From Pseudomonadota bacterium (GTDB lineage: Bacteria; Pseudomonadota; Alphaproteobacteria; Rhizobiales; Xanthobacteraceae): 5,845 nucleotides of DNA. The first letter of the stretch is position 1. Each line of letters starts with the position of its first letter. The notes under the pieces were generated by a model. That model was not told the origin of the DNA, did no database searches, and saw nothing but the letters and a program-made list of their open reading frames with translations. The DNA lies in NCBI GenBank assembly GCA_023433965.1, contig JAEYTQ010000526.1, positions 1 through 5,845 of the forward strand, read 5' to 3'. Positions 1 to 5,238 of this stretch are shown here, in pieces. Made by a program: the position numbers and the translations under genes.

Positions 1-79
1 CGTCGCTACCCTCGGCATGGGCGCTGCCTGTGGCGAGCGTCAGCAAGGATAGGCCGATCAGTGCGGCTGCCAGCTTCAT
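1..79 (-). CDS. Exported protein, N-terminal fragment (signal peptide only)
   Basis: Only the first 26 codons lie in the window; the gene continues past the left edge. The start ATG (complement of 77-79) has a strong Shine-Dalgarno sequence four bases upstream. The visible peptide is a classical Sec signal: MK, then a hydrophobic core (LAAALIGLSLLTLA), then a small-residue cleavage site AHA at residues 20-22 followed by EGSD. The mature protein should therefore be periplasmic or secreted, but nothing of it is visible, so no function can be given. It starts 34 bases after the nitronate monooxygenase stop on the same strand with no terminator-like hairpin between, so the two are probably co-transcribed. 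Confidence is high that this is a real gene start. Confidence 0.85.
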   Translation of the reverse strand, partial: MKLAAALIGLSLLTLATGSAHAEGSD

Positions 80-83
80 GGTG

Positions 84-90
84 TCCTCCC
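84..90 (-). promoter_or_regulatory. Ribosome binding site of the exported-protein gene
   Basis: On the minus strand the bases read GGGAGGA, four bases before the ATG at 79. This near-consensus site fixes the start of the truncated signal-peptide gene, which is otherwise too short to judge from coding content. Confidence 0.75.
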
Positions 91-113
91 GTTGTTGTTG
101 TCGGTCCCAGTCG

Positions 114-1088
114 TCAGGCGCTCGCGCGCATCAGGAAATCCTGCCGCGCCTGATCGAATTCACCCTTCATGCGGTCGACGAGGTCGGCGACCGGAGGGAC
201 GTCGGTGATCTGACCGATGCCCTGGCCCGATCCCCAGATGTCGCGCCACGCTTTCGATTTCATGTTGCCGCCGGACCCGAAGTTCATTTTGGATTTGTCG
301 GCGGCGGGAAGATTGTCCGGGTCGAGCCCTGCGGCCGCGATCGACGGTCCCAGATAGTTGCCGTGCACGCCGGTGAACAGGTTGGTGTAGACGATGTCGT
401 GCGCGGCATGCTGCGTCAGCGCGGACTTGTAGGCCTCGTCGGCATTGGCTTCCCGGGTCGCGATGAAGCGCGTGCCCATATAGGCGAGGTCGGCGCCGAG
501 CGTCAGCGCGGAGGCGATGCCGAAACCGTCGCTGATCGCGCCCGACAGCAGGATCGCGCCGCCGAACCATTGCTTGACCTCGCGTACCAGCGCGAAGGGC
601 GACAGCGTACCGGCATGTCCGCCGGCGCCGGCGCAGACCAGGATAAGGCCGTCGACGCCCTGCTCGGCGGCCTTGCGCGCGTGCTTGACGTTGATGACGT
701 CGTGGAACACCAGCCCGCCATAGGAATGCGCTGCCTCGACGATCTCCGCCGGTGGCCGCAGCGAGGTGATGATGATGGGCGCCTTGTGCTTCACACAGGT
801 CTCCATGTCCTTCATCAGCCGGTCGTTGGAGGCATGGCAGATCTGGTTGACCGCGTAGGGCGCGACCTTCTTGCCGGGATGGCGCGACTTGTATTCGCCG
901 AGTTCGTCCTCGATCCGGCTCAACCATTCGTCGAGCTTCTCGACCGGACGGGCATTGAGGGCGGGAAAGGAGCCGACCACGCCCGCCTTGCACTGGGCGA
1001 TCACCAACTCCGGCCCGGAGACGATGAAGAGAGGCGAGCCGACGACGGGCAGCTCGAGCGAGTTCTTGAGCAAGGCGGGCAATGCCAT
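114..1088 (-). CDS. Nitronate monooxygenase (2-nitropropane dioxygenase family flavoprotein)
   Basis: The product is 324 residues, a normal length for this family of FMN-dependent TIM-barrel enzymes, which oxidise alkyl nitronates to carbonyl compounds plus nitrite; some relatives are instead NADH:quinone reductases. Visible family signatures are VVGSFPALN near residues 37-45, AGAGGHAG at 153-160 (the phosphate-binding loop region, with H158 in the place of the family's conserved active-site histidine), LSGAISDGFG at 181-190 and MGTRFIAT at 204-211. A late glycine-rich stretch, GSGQGIG, is at 286-292. There is no signal peptide or membrane segment, so it should be cytoplasmic. The ATG at 1088 is preferred over one 11 codons upstream because AGGAGG lies five bases before it and family homology begins there. 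It is divergent from a LysR-type regulator and sits upstream of an exported-protein gene. The natural substrate cannot be read from sequence. Confidence 0.9.
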   Translation of the reverse strand: MALPALLKNSLELPVVGSPLFIVSGPELVIAQCKAGVVGSFPALNARPVEKLDEWLSRIEDELGEYKSRHPGKKVAPYAVNQICHASNDRLMKDMETCVKHKAPIIITSLRPPAEIVEAAHSYGGLVFHDVINVKHARKAAEQGVDGLILVCAGAGGHAGTLSPFALVREVKQWFGGAILLSGAISDGFGIASALTLGADLAYMGTRFIATREANADEAYKSALTQHAAHDIVYTNLFTGVHGNYLGPSIAAAGLDPDNLPAADKSKMNFGSGGNMKSKAWRDIWGSGQGIGQITDVPPVADLVDRMKGEFDQARQDFLMRASA

Positions 1089-1093
1089 CGGAT

Positions 1094-1099
1094 CCTCCT
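1094..1099 (-). promoter_or_regulatory. Ribosome binding site of the nitronate monooxygenase gene
   Basis: A perfect AGGAGG on the minus strand, five bases before the ATG at 1088. It decides between this start and the in-frame ATG at 1121, which would add 11 residues without family similarity. Confidence 0.8.
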
Positions 1100-1145
1100 G
1101 ACGACGCGCCGCGCCGGCCATTTCCGGCCGAAGGTGAGCGCCTCC

Positions 1146-1159
1146 ATTGTCGATTGTCG
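1146..1159. repeat. Tandem 7-bp repeat in the monooxygenase leader
   Basis: ATTGTCG occurs twice in direct tandem. Just beyond it, at 1160-1170, is the 11-base palindrome CACCGGCGGTG. Both fall inside the predicted roughly 100-base 5' untranslated leader of the monooxygenase transcript. They may be chance in GC-rich sequence; no riboswitch fold is recognisable. Confidence 0.4.
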
Positions 1160-1195
1160 CACCGGCGGTGATCTCCCGCCTCGCGTTTGATCCCC

Positions 1196-1201
1196 ATTAT
1201 A
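1196..1201 (-). promoter_or_regulatory. Predicted -10 box of the nitronate monooxygenase promoter
   Basis: The minus strand reads TATAAT, a perfect consensus -10 and a conspicuous AT-rich word in this region. A start of transcription near 1189 would follow, giving a leader of about 100 bases. No acceptable -35 hexamer is present 16-18 bases upstream (the bases there read ATCCTG or similar). That pattern is typical of promoters needing an activator, and it fits the adjacent LysR-type regulator and the palindromes at 1226-1260. The hexamer is seen directly; its use as a promoter is inferred. Confidence 0.55.
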
Positions 1202-1225
1202 GAGTTGGACGGCGCGATCAGGATC

Positions 1226-1239
1226 GTTCAAGGTTGAAC
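1226..1239. promoter_or_regulatory. Palindromic operator 1 (probable LysR-type regulator site)
   Basis: The sequence GTTCAAGGTTGAAC is a perfect 6-2-6 inverted repeat. Its centre is about 43 bases upstream of the predicted monooxygenase transcription start, the usual place of an activation site for LysR-type regulators. It resembles a second palindrome 22 bases away at 11 of 14 positions. The spacing of its outer T and A is ten bases, not the textbook eleven of a T-N11-A LysR box, so assignment to this regulator rests on position and duplication rather than an exact match. Confidence 0.6.
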
Positions 1240-1248
1240 ACCCGCATA

Positions 1249-1260
1249 TTCAATTTTGAA
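1249..1260. promoter_or_regulatory. Palindromic operator 2, next to the regulator's ribosome binding site
   Basis: TTCAATTTTGAA is a perfect 5-2-5 inverted repeat with the same half-sites as operator 1, centred 22 bases further, so both lie on about the same face of the helix. Relative to the predicted monooxygenase start its centre is near -65, the classical primary recognition position for LysR-type regulators. It also directly abuts the GGAG ribosome binding site (1262-1265) of the regulator gene, where bound protein could block the regulator's own expression. Confidence 0.6.
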
Positions 1261-1271
1261 CGGAGCTGCCG

Positions 1272-2159
1272 GTGGACTGGGACCTCTGCAAGACCTTCGT
1301 GGCCGTGGCGGATACCGGCAGCTTCACCGCGGCGGCACGGCGGCTGCATGCCAGCCATCCGACGGTCAGCCGCAAGATCGCGGCTCTGGAGACGCAGCTT
1401 GGCACCAAGTTGCTGGCTCGCGCGGCCGAGGGCTTCGTGCTCACCGCTGCCGGCCGCACGCTGCGCGAGCATGCGGAGGCTATGGCCGCCGCCGCGCTGC
1501 GGGCCGAGGCCGCGGTCGGCGCAGGCGGGCGCAATGCGCGCGGCACGGTCAAGCTGTCGGTCGGGGCGACGCTGGCCTCGCACTGGCTGATGCCGCGGCT
1601 GCGCGCCTTTCTGAGCGCGCATGATTACATCCGGCTCGAGATCATCACGCATCCGTTTCCGGCCAGCGTGCGGCGCCGCGAAGCCGACGTGGTGCTGCGT
1701 CCGGTGGATAGCGGCGAGGAAAATCTGGTCGGCCGCAAGATCGGCCGCCTCGGCACCGGCTTCTATGCCTCGCGCGACTATGCCGCGGGCCGGTCCTTGC
1801 CGGAGCGCAGCGGCGAGTGGAAAGGGCACAGCATCGTCGGCTTTGCGGATCAGGACTCCAACGCGCAACTGGCCCGATGGAGCGACAGGATCACGCGCCA
1901 GGGCACGATCGTGATGCGCTGCTCGTCGCAAGGCGACATGCTGGCGGCAGTGCGCGCAGGGATCGGAATCTCCGCGCTGTCCTGCTTCGTCGCGGAAAGC
2001 TATCCCGACCTCGTGCGCGTCGCTCCGCGAAAGCTCGCCAGCGTGGCCGACCTTTGGCTGCTGGCTCATCCCGACCTCGTCGACCTGCCAGCGGTGCGGG
2101 CCGTGGTCGAATTCGTGGCGGAATGCGCCCGCGCCGATCGCGAGCGGTTGCGGGGCTAG
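1272..2159 (+). CDS. LysR-type transcriptional regulator
   Basis: The product is 295 residues, standard for the family. The N-terminal winged helix-turn-helix covers about residues 1-60: DWDLCKTFVAVADTGSFTAAA, then HASHPTVSRKIAALE at 26-40 as the recognition part and GTKLLAR at 44-50. The rest, from about 91 (GTVKLSVGATLAS) to 290, is the periplasmic-binding-protein-like effector domain, with AVRAGIGISALSCF at 226-239 as the typical late motif. The GTG start is supported by GGAG six bases upstream and by alignment of the family N-terminus. It is divergent from the nitronate monooxygenase and very probably regulates it through the twin palindromes in the shared gap; the second palindrome touches its own ribosome binding site, suggesting autoregulation. 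The effector ligand is unknown. Its stop overlaps that of the convergent glycosylase gene. Confidence 0.93.
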   Translation: MDWDLCKTFVAVADTGSFTAAARRLHASHPTVSRKIAALETQLGTKLLARAAEGFVLTAAGRTLREHAEAMAAAALRAEAAVGAGGRNARGTVKLSVGATLASHWLMPRLRAFLSAHDYIRLEIITHPFPASVRRREADVVLRPVDSGEENLVGRKIGRLGTGFYASRDYAAGRSLPERSGEWKGHSIVGFADQDSNAQLARWSDRITRQGTIVMRCSSQGDMLAAVRAGIGISALSCFVAESYPDLVRVAPRKLASVADLWLLAHPDLVDLPAVRAVVEFVAECARADRERLRG

Positions 2160-2809
2160 GGCGATCCCGCCAGCACGCCTTCCCGCTTCTTCGCCGCGCG
2201 ATAATAGCTCCACCACAAATGCGCCGCCGCGCCGCGCAGCGGACGCCAGGGCTCGGCAAGCGGTGCCATCTGCTTTTCCGTCGGGCGCGCCTTGAGGCCG
2301 AGGCCGATCCTGATGGCCTCCTGCACGGCGAGGTCGCCGGCCGGCCAGGCATCGCCATGGCCGAGGCAGAACAGCAGGTAGACGTCCGCGGTCCAGGGCC
2401 CGATGCCGGGTAGCGCGACCAGCGTGTGATGCGCGGCGTCGGCGTCTTCCTCGGCGAGCACGTCGAGGTTCAGCCGCTGCGCACCGATCTCGCGCGCGAG
2501 ATGCTTGAGCGTCTTGATCTTGGCAGCCGATAGACCGAGTCGCCCCAGCCGGTCGGTGCGGGCACGGCGCACCGCCTCATGGTCGAACGGATCGAACGCC
2601 GCCGACAGCCGCCCCCAGATCGCGGCGGCGCTGGCGGTGGAAAGTTGCTGTCCGCAGACGATGTGCGCGAGCCCCGCAAAGCCCGGCTCGCGCCGCCGCA
2701 GCGCCGGCATGCCCGCGATCTCGAGCACGGGCTTCAGGCGCGGATCGCGCTTGATCAGCGCCTGGATGGCCTCTTCGAGATCGGACTGGGTTTCGAGGTG
2801 AATGGTCAT
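2156..2809 (-). CDS. AlkA-type DNA-3-methyladenine glycosylase (HhH-GPD superfamily)
   Basis: The 217-residue product belongs to the helix-hairpin-helix glycosylases, which excise alkylated bases such as 3-methyladenine from DNA to begin base excision repair. Seen in order: GLAHIVCGQQLS at 46-57, the region that begins the catalytic fold; the hairpin LPGIGPWTA at 133-141; and PAGDLAVQ at 156-163, where D159 aligns with the catalytic aspartate (Asp238 of E. coli AlkA). The C-terminal PWRPLRGAAAHLWW at 187-200 is also characteristic. There is no cysteine cluster for an iron-sulfur centre, which separates it from the MutY/Nth branch. It is shorter than E. coli AlkA (282 residues) because it lacks the AlkA N-terminal domain, as many bacterial relatives do. 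The ribosome binding site is weak (CTGGAACACC before the ATG). It converges on the LysR gene with a 4-bp overlap. Confidence 0.9.
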   Translation of the reverse strand: MTIHLETQSDLEEAIQALIKRDPRLKPVLEIAGMPALRRREPGFAGLAHIVCGQQLSTASAAAIWGRLSAAFDPFDHEAVRRARTDRLGRLGLSAAKIKTLKHLAREIGAQRLNLDVLAEEDADAAHHTLVALPGIGPWTADVYLLFCLGHGDAWPAGDLAVQEAIRIGLGLKARPTEKQMAPLAEPWRPLRGAAAHLWWSYYRAAKKREGVLAGSP

Positions 2810-2820
2810 GGTGTTCCAGA

Positions 2821-2978
2821 CTCGTCATGCGCGGGCTTGCCGTCTCTGCTAAAGCTCCACCGGCCCAATACCGCGAAGCCCGCCGAAGCCTTCGGCGTAG
2901 GCGGGACCCGCGCATCCATCTCCTATTGTAACAGAGTCTTGGAGGATGGATTGCCGGGTCAAGCCCGGCATTGACGAG
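2821..2978. repeat. REP-doublet (REPIN-like) inverted-repeat element
   Basis: The two ends are imperfect inverted repeats: 2821-2839 (CTCGTCATGCGCGGGCTTG) and 2960-2978 (CAAGCCCGGCATTGACGAG). Each end is also part of its own hairpin. On the left, ATGCGCGGG (2827-2835) pairs with CCCGCGCAT (2907-2915). On the right, TGCCGGG (2952-2958) pairs with CCCGGCA (2964-2970) around a five-base loop. The centre holds a further imperfect pair, ATCCATCTCC with GGAGGATGGAT. This architecture matches palindromic intergenic repeats that I recognise from Bradyrhizobium and Rhodopseudomonas chromosomes. It fills nearly all of the 183-base gap between the glycosylase and gluQ, so either gene's promoter must lie in or beside it; I could not identify a convincing one. 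No open frame here looks coding. Confidence 0.7.
2840..2905. repeat. Palindrome-bearing segment nested in the left REP hairpin
   Basis: In the usual compact form of this hairpin the left arm would run almost directly into ACCCGCGCAT. Here about 66 bases separate the arms. Their distal part is itself palindromic: CGCCGAA (2881-2887) pairs with TTCGGCG (2891-2897) over a three-base loop, and CCCGCC (2879-2884) can instead pair with GGCGGG (2900-2905). AAGCCCGC (2876-2883) can also pair with GCGGGCTT of the REP arm. I read this as a second small repeat inserted into, or recombined with, the first. No clear target-site duplication is visible, so the exact boundaries are inferred. Confidence 0.45.
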
Positions 2979-2992
2979 CCTTGCGAGAATCG

Positions 2993-3862
2993 ATGCCACC
3001 CGTTTTCCGATTTGCCCCGAGCCCGAACGGCCATCTGCATCTCGGCCACGCCTATTCGGCGCTGCTCAACTTTGATCGCGCGCGCGAGAGCGGCGGGCGG
3101 CTCTTGTTGCGGATCGAGGATATCGACGCGATGCGCTGCCGGCCGGAATTCGAGGCGGCGATCTACGAGGATCTCGCCTGGCTCGGGATTGCCTGGGAGA
3201 CGCCGGTGCGGCGGCAATCCGAGCATCTGTCCGATTATGGCGCAGCGCTGGACAAGCTCTCTGCGCTCGGCCTCGTCTATCCCGCGTTTGAAAGCCGGGC
3301 CGAGATCGCAAGGCTGGTGGCAGCGCGCGAGGCCGGCGGGCTGTGGCCGCGCGATCCCGATGGCGCGCCGCTCTATCCGGGTGACGCCAAGTCACTGCCG
3401 GCCGGCGCGCGGGCGCAGCTGATCGCCTCCGGCGCGCCCTATGCGCTGCGGCTCGACATGGCAGCCGCCTGCCGCCGCATCGACGGCCTGAGCTGGAAGG
3501 AATTGGGCGAGGGGCCTGACGGCGAGCATGGTGCCGTCGCCGCGCGGCCGGAGGCCTGGGGCGATGTCATTCTGGCCCGCAAGGAGACGCCGACCAGCTA
3601 CCATTTGTCCGTGGTGATCGACGATGCGATCCAGGGCGTCAGCGAAATCGTGCGGGGCCAGGACCTGTTTCACGCCACCGCGGTGCACCGCCTGCTCCAG
3701 ATCCTGCTCGGACTGCCCGAGCCCGCCTACCGTCATCACCGCCTGATTCGCGACGAGGCGGGACGGAAGCTGTCGAAATCGAGTCGGTCGACCGGACTGC
3801 GCGAATTGCGCGCGGCCGGCATCACACCCGCCGGTATCCGCCAGCTGGTGGGATTAGGTTAA
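2993..3862 (+). CDS. gluQ: Glutamyl-Q tRNA(Asp) synthetase
   Basis: The 289-residue product is a paralogue of the glutamyl-tRNA synthetase catalytic domain without the anticodon-binding part. GluQ enzymes activate glutamate without tRNA and attach it to queuosine at the wobble base of tRNA(Asp), in the cytoplasm. Visible class I motifs are FAPSPNGHLHLGHA at 7-20 (HLGH at 16-19 is the HIGH motif), RIEDID at 40-45, RGQDL at 221-225 and KLSKS at 259-263 (the KMSKS motif). The zinc site of the E. coli enzyme is missing: the CxC position reads A98-F-E100, and the last cysteine after Y128 is absent. The ATG at 2993 is chosen over an upstream in-frame TTG (2981) because the family begins a few residues before FAPSPNG; the ribosome binding site is weak (GCGAGA). 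The gene begins 14 bases after an intergenic repeat element. The product is probably functional, since zinc-free relatives exist. Confidence 0.93.
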   Translation: MPPVFRFAPSPNGHLHLGHAYSALLNFDRARESGGRLLLRIEDIDAMRCRPEFEAAIYEDLAWLGIAWETPVRRQSEHLSDYGAALDKLSALGLVYPAFESRAEIARLVAAREAGGLWPRDPDGAPLYPGDAKSLPAGARAQLIASGAPYALRLDMAAACRRIDGLSWKELGEGPDGEHGAVAARPEAWGDVILARKETPTSYHLSVVIDDAIQGVSEIVRGQDLFHATAVHRLLQILLGLPEPAYRHHRLIRDEAGRKLSKSSRSTGLRELRAAGITPAGIRQLVGLG

Positions 3863-3953
3863 GTTTCTCTGGGGGTTAGCAAAACGCCGCCGTGACTCCG
3901 GGCGTTCCTCCGTGCCATGCTCGGCCAGCACGGGGTTCGAAGAGGGTACTTCG

Positions 3954-3960
3954 AAGGGGA
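3954..3960 (+). promoter_or_regulatory. Ribosome binding site of the hybrid kinase gene
   Basis: AAGGGGA lies three bases before the ATG at 3964. It supports this start over an in-frame GTG at 3892, which has no such site and would add 24 residues rich in arginine and proline. Upstream, two TTCGAA words (3936-3941 and 3950-3955) could pair as a six-base stem just before or partly over this site. Confidence 0.6.
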
Positions 3961-3963
3961 TCT

Positions 3964-5238
3964 ATGGCGGCGAAAACGCGCCCAGTGCGCACCACGCGGA
4001 CGTCCAGGCGACCGCCCCGAAAGCGGTCCGTGGCGGCCGGCCGGCCGCGCAAGCGCAGCAGCAAGGCAGTCACGCCTGGTATGGTCCAGGCGGCGCTCGC
4101 CGCCTTTGCTCATGAGGTCCGTACCCCCCTGACCGGCATTCTGGCGATCAGCGACCTGCTGGCGACTTCCGATCTCGGCGAACGGGAGCGGCGTTGGGCC
4201 GATACCATCAAGGCCGGCGCCGAGCATCTGGCGAGCCTTGCCACGCTGTTCGTGGATGCCGCCAGGACGGGAAAGAGCGCAGGGAAGGGCGCCAACGCGC
4301 TTCGCCAGGACCTGTTCGATCTGCGAGCGCTTGCCCGCAGCGCCGGCGATTCGCTGGCCGGCCGCGCCGCAGCCAAAGGTCTCCAGGCCGAGGTCCAGAT
4401 CTCCGAAAAGCTCCCCGGGCTCGTGGTCGGGGATCCGGTCCGCCTGCGCGCCGCGCTCGAGAACCTGATCGACAATGCCGTGAAATTCACCGACCAAGGC
4501 CGCGTGGCGCTCGCCGTCGGGCCGTGGCGCCCCGCCAAGGGTAAAGCGAAGGGCAAAGGCAAGGGCCGGGTCGGCGTCGCCTTCTCCGTCTCGGATAGCG
4601 GCATCGGCCTGACCATGGCTGAGATCAAGCGGCTGTTCCGCCCGTTCACCCAGGCCAATGTCACTATCGCCGCCCGCTTCGGCGGCGCCGGCCTCGGGCT
4701 CTCCTCGGTCAAGCAATTGGCGCGGGCGATGGGCGGCGACATCACCGTCGCACCGCGCCGCGGCGGCGGCGCCACCTTCACCCTGACAGTGTCGCTGGAT
4801 GCCGCGGGATCGGGCAAGGCCCGCAAGGCGAACGACGGCAGCGAGCCGGAGGCGGTGGCCGCACTTCGCGTGCTCAGCGTCGAGGACAATCCGTTCGGCC
4901 GCGTCGTGCTCAACACCATCCTGACCGAGCTCGGGCATCATGCCGAGTTCATCGGGCGCGGCGAGGATGCCGTGAACCGGCTGGACCAGGGCGCGTTCGA
5001 CGCGGTGCTGATGGACATGGTGTTGCCCGGCATCGACGGCATCGATGCCATCCGGCGGATCCGCGCGCTGCCGACGCCGCTCGCTCGGATCCCGATCATC
5101 GGCGTCTCCGGCCGCGGCGAGGACGAAGCCGCCTCGCGCGAGGCCGGTGCCGACGCCTTCCTGGTCAAACCTGTGTCTCCGCGGGCTTTAGCGACTGCGC
5201 TGCTTGAAGCGACACGCCGTGAGGAAGCCGCGACTTGA
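3964..5238 (+). CDS. Soluble hybrid histidine kinase with C-terminal receiver domain and basic N-terminal tail
   Basis: The 424-residue product has three parts. Residues 1-37 contain 14 Lys/Arg and no acidic residue, including GRPRKR at 26-31, which resembles an AT-hook core. Residues 40-280 are the kinase core: H-box FAHEVRTPLTG with phosphorylated H50, N-box LENLIDNAVKFTD (N171), G1 box SDSGIGL (D211), F-box LFRPFTQ (224-230) and G2 box GGAGLGLSS (240-248). Residues 301-418 are a receiver domain with acidic pair E307/D308, phosphoacceptor D351 (LMDMVLPGIDG), S382 and K402. All catalytic residues are present. There is no transmembrane segment, PAS, GAF or other sensor, so any signal must arrive through a partner, and the phosphate probably moves on through an Hpt protein. 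A Lys-Gly repeat (192-202) is inserted between the N-box and G1 box. The gene follows gluQ by 101 bases, a gap with no strong terminator, so read-through is possible. Its last 74 bases overlap the opposing membrane-protein gene. Confidence 0.9.
   Translation: MAAKTRPVRTTRTSRRPPRKRSVAAGRPRKRSSKAVTPGMVQAALAAFAHEVRTPLTGILAISDLLATSDLGERERRWADTIKAGAEHLASLATLFVDAARTGKSAGKGANALRQDLFDLRALARSAGDSLAGRAAAKGLQAEVQISEKLPGLVVGDPVRLRAALENLIDNAVKFTDQGRVALAVGPWRPAKGKAKGKGKGRVGVAFSVSDSGIGLTMAEIKRLFRPFTQANVTIAARFGGAGLGLSSVKQLARAMGGDITVAPRRGGGATFTLTVSLDAAGSGKARKANDGSEPEAVAALRVLSVEDNPFGRVVLNTILTELGHHAEFIGRGEDAVNRLDQGAFDAVLMDMVLPGIDGIDAIRRIRALPTPLARIPIIGVSGRGEDEAASREAGADAFLVKPVSPRALATALLEATRREEAAT

Noticed and set aside
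1115..1130. Small hairpin CGGCC-ATTTCC-GGCCG in the monooxygenase leader, considered as an RNA switch or attenuator
   Set aside because: A five-base stem of GC-rich words is likely by chance here, and no known riboswitch core or T run is present.
30..1190. Plus-strand open frame of 386 codons opposite the nitronate monooxygenase
   Set aside because: It is antisense to a clearly recognisable enzyme, shows no family signature, and spurious long frames are expected opposite GC-rich genes with strong third-position bias.
1205..1233. Plus-strand promoter for the LysR gene (TTGGAC with a -10 around 1227-1233)
   Set aside because: The -35-like word is reasonable but the -10 position reads TTCAAG or TCAAGG, a poor match, so I could not support a promoter call.
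1218..2216. Minus-strand open frame of 332 codons opposite the LysR gene
   Set aside because: It spans the operator region and part of the glycosylase gene as well as the regulator, has no recognisable domain, and conflicts with three better-supported features.
2849..2992. Minus-strand frame through the intergenic repeat (YAEGFGG-like reading)
   Set aside because: The frame comes from the repeat's palindromes and from antisense gluQ sequence; there is no ribosome binding site or domain, and the inverted-repeat structure explains the sequence better.
3883..3906. Possible terminator after gluQ (AACGCC ... GGCGTT)
   Set aside because: The stem is only six base pairs with a 12-base loop and is not followed by a T run, so it does not meet the pattern of an intrinsic terminator. 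Nothing else is evident in the 101-base gap apart from the TTCGAA pair near the kinase ribosome binding site.
3859..4941. Minus-strand open frame of 360 codons opposite the histidine kinase
   Set aside because: It is the reverse-complement shadow of a gene with all kinase motifs intact; its composition (His/Arg/Gly/Ala-rich, no domain) is typical of antisense frames in GC-rich DNA.
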